The notes below the pieces were generated by a model that was not told the DNA's origin, did not search any database, and was given only the letters and a program-made list of their open reading frames with translations. Shown here piece after piece: positions 4,920 through 5,387 of a stretch of DNA of 5,387 nucleotides (positions are counted from its first letter, which is position 1; each line of letters opens with the position of its first letter). The position numbers and the translations under genes were made by a program. Source of the stretch: Deltaproteobacteria bacterium. GTDB taxonomy: Bacteria > Myxococcota > Polyangia > Haliangiales > Haliangiaceae. The stretch lies in NCBI GenBank assembly GCA_018262455.1, contig JAGSPR010000439.1, positions 1 to 5,387 on the forward strand. The letters run 5' to 3'.

Positions 4920-5387
4920 TCAGGCCACCGCTCGGCCCAGGAGATCGGCGATGACGCGCTCGAGAACCTCGACGTCGAGCGGCTTGGCCACGTGGCGGTC
5001 GAAGCCGGCCTCGCGCGCCCTGCGTACGTCCTCGGGGGTCGCGTAGCCAGTGAGCGCGACGAGAGGGAGCGTGCTGAGTGTGGGGTCGGCGCGGATCGCG
5101 CGCGCCACGTCATAGCCATTCATCTCCGGCAGCCCGACATCACACAGCACGACGTCTGGACCGAACGTGCGCGCGACCTCGATACCCTCGGAACCGTTGC
5201 TCGCGATCGCGACCGTATTGCCGCGGAGCTCGAGCACCGAGCGAAGGCTCTCCGCGGCATCTGCATTGTCCTCGATGACGAGCACGCGCCGATGCGCCGC
5301 CTCGTGCGCATCAGGCTGGGCTCTCGGCCGGCTTGCGTCGAGCACGGTCGCGTCGAGCGGAAGTCGGATCGTGAACGCCGTGCCCGC
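4920..5387 (-). CDS. Hybrid sensor histidine kinase, C-terminal part (partial)
   Basis: The reading frame enters from beyond the right edge and stops with TGA at 4920-4922, giving 155 visible residues. The first eleven (AGTAFTIRLPL) match the end of a histidine kinase ATPase domain, where a glycine box is followed by a Thr-x-Phe strand and Leu-Pro. After a linker of about 20 residues comes a full receiver domain (about 33-155). It has the acidic pair Glu39-Asp40 in VLVIEDN, the phosphate-accepting Asp83 (bases 5139-5141) in LCDVGLPEMNGYD, Thr113 in ALTGY and Lys135 in AKPLD, so all the expected catalytic residues are present. Such hybrid kinases autophosphorylate on His and pass phosphate to their own receiver, then usually to a phosphotransfer protein or separate regulator. 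A GTG at 5345 could start a lone receiver, but the in-frame kinase tail argues for a fusion. The sensor and dimerisation domains lie outside the window. Confidence 0.9.
   Translation of the reverse strand, partial: AGTAFTIRLPLDATVLDASRPRAQPDAHEAAHRRVLVIEDNADAAESLRSVLELRGNTVAIASNGSEGIEVARTFGPDVVLCDVGLPEMNGYDVARAIRADPTLSTLPLVALTGYATPEDVRRAREAGFDRHVAKPLDVEVLERVIADLLGRAVA

Noticed and set aside
4920..5345. Stand-alone response regulator starting at GTG 5345
   Set aside because: The frame continues upstream to the window edge with residues matching the end of a histidine kinase ATPase domain, so this is the receiver of a hybrid kinase.

Overview
This window is GC-rich throughout, with strong G/C preference at third codon positions in the real genes. 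It carries an exported lipoprotein with a helix-hairpin-helix-like segment, small secreted proteins of unknown function and the end of a hybrid histidine kinase. That combination suggests a large-genome member of the Myxococcota (myxobacteria and relatives). This is an inference from gene style, not a taxonomic assignment.

Layout. (i) 1-66 may be the last codons of a plus-strand gene. (ii) 125-340 (minus) encodes a 71-residue DUF883/ElaB-YqjD-like protein with a textbook Shine-Dalgarno and a C-terminal glycine-rich membrane segment. (iii) 341-739 is a 399-base spacer between divergent genes. It holds three inverted repeats or hairpins and a perfect 15-base direct repeat just upstream of the next gene. 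(iv) 740-1540 (plus) encodes an unrecognised 266-residue protein with two parts joined by an Ala/Pro linker. (v) 1750-2328 and 2325-3194 (plus) overlap by four bases (GTGA) and form a two-gene unit: a secreted protein that may be a small beta-barrel, and a lipoprotein. (vi) 3195-3530 lies between convergent genes and starts with a nested hairpin that may act as a terminator. (vii) 3531-4481 (minus) encodes a 316-residue cysteine-rich lipoprotein with a helix-hairpin-helix-like N-terminal domain. (viii) 4482-4919 has no convincing gene but contains a tRNA-like sequence. (ix) 4920-5387 (minus) is the 3' end of a hybrid sensor histidine kinase: the tail of the ATPase domain plus a complete receiver domain.

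How the genes work together. Only the pair at 1750-3194 is clearly linked by arrangement, and both products are predicted to leave the cytoplasm, so they may act together at the cell envelope. The other genes look like independent units. I see no toxin-antitoxin, CRISPR, phage, transposon or recognisable defence system. The most open questions are the 740-1540 protein, the exported helix-hairpin-helix lipoprotein, the structured spacer at 341-739 and the tRNA-like stretch near 4666-4718.
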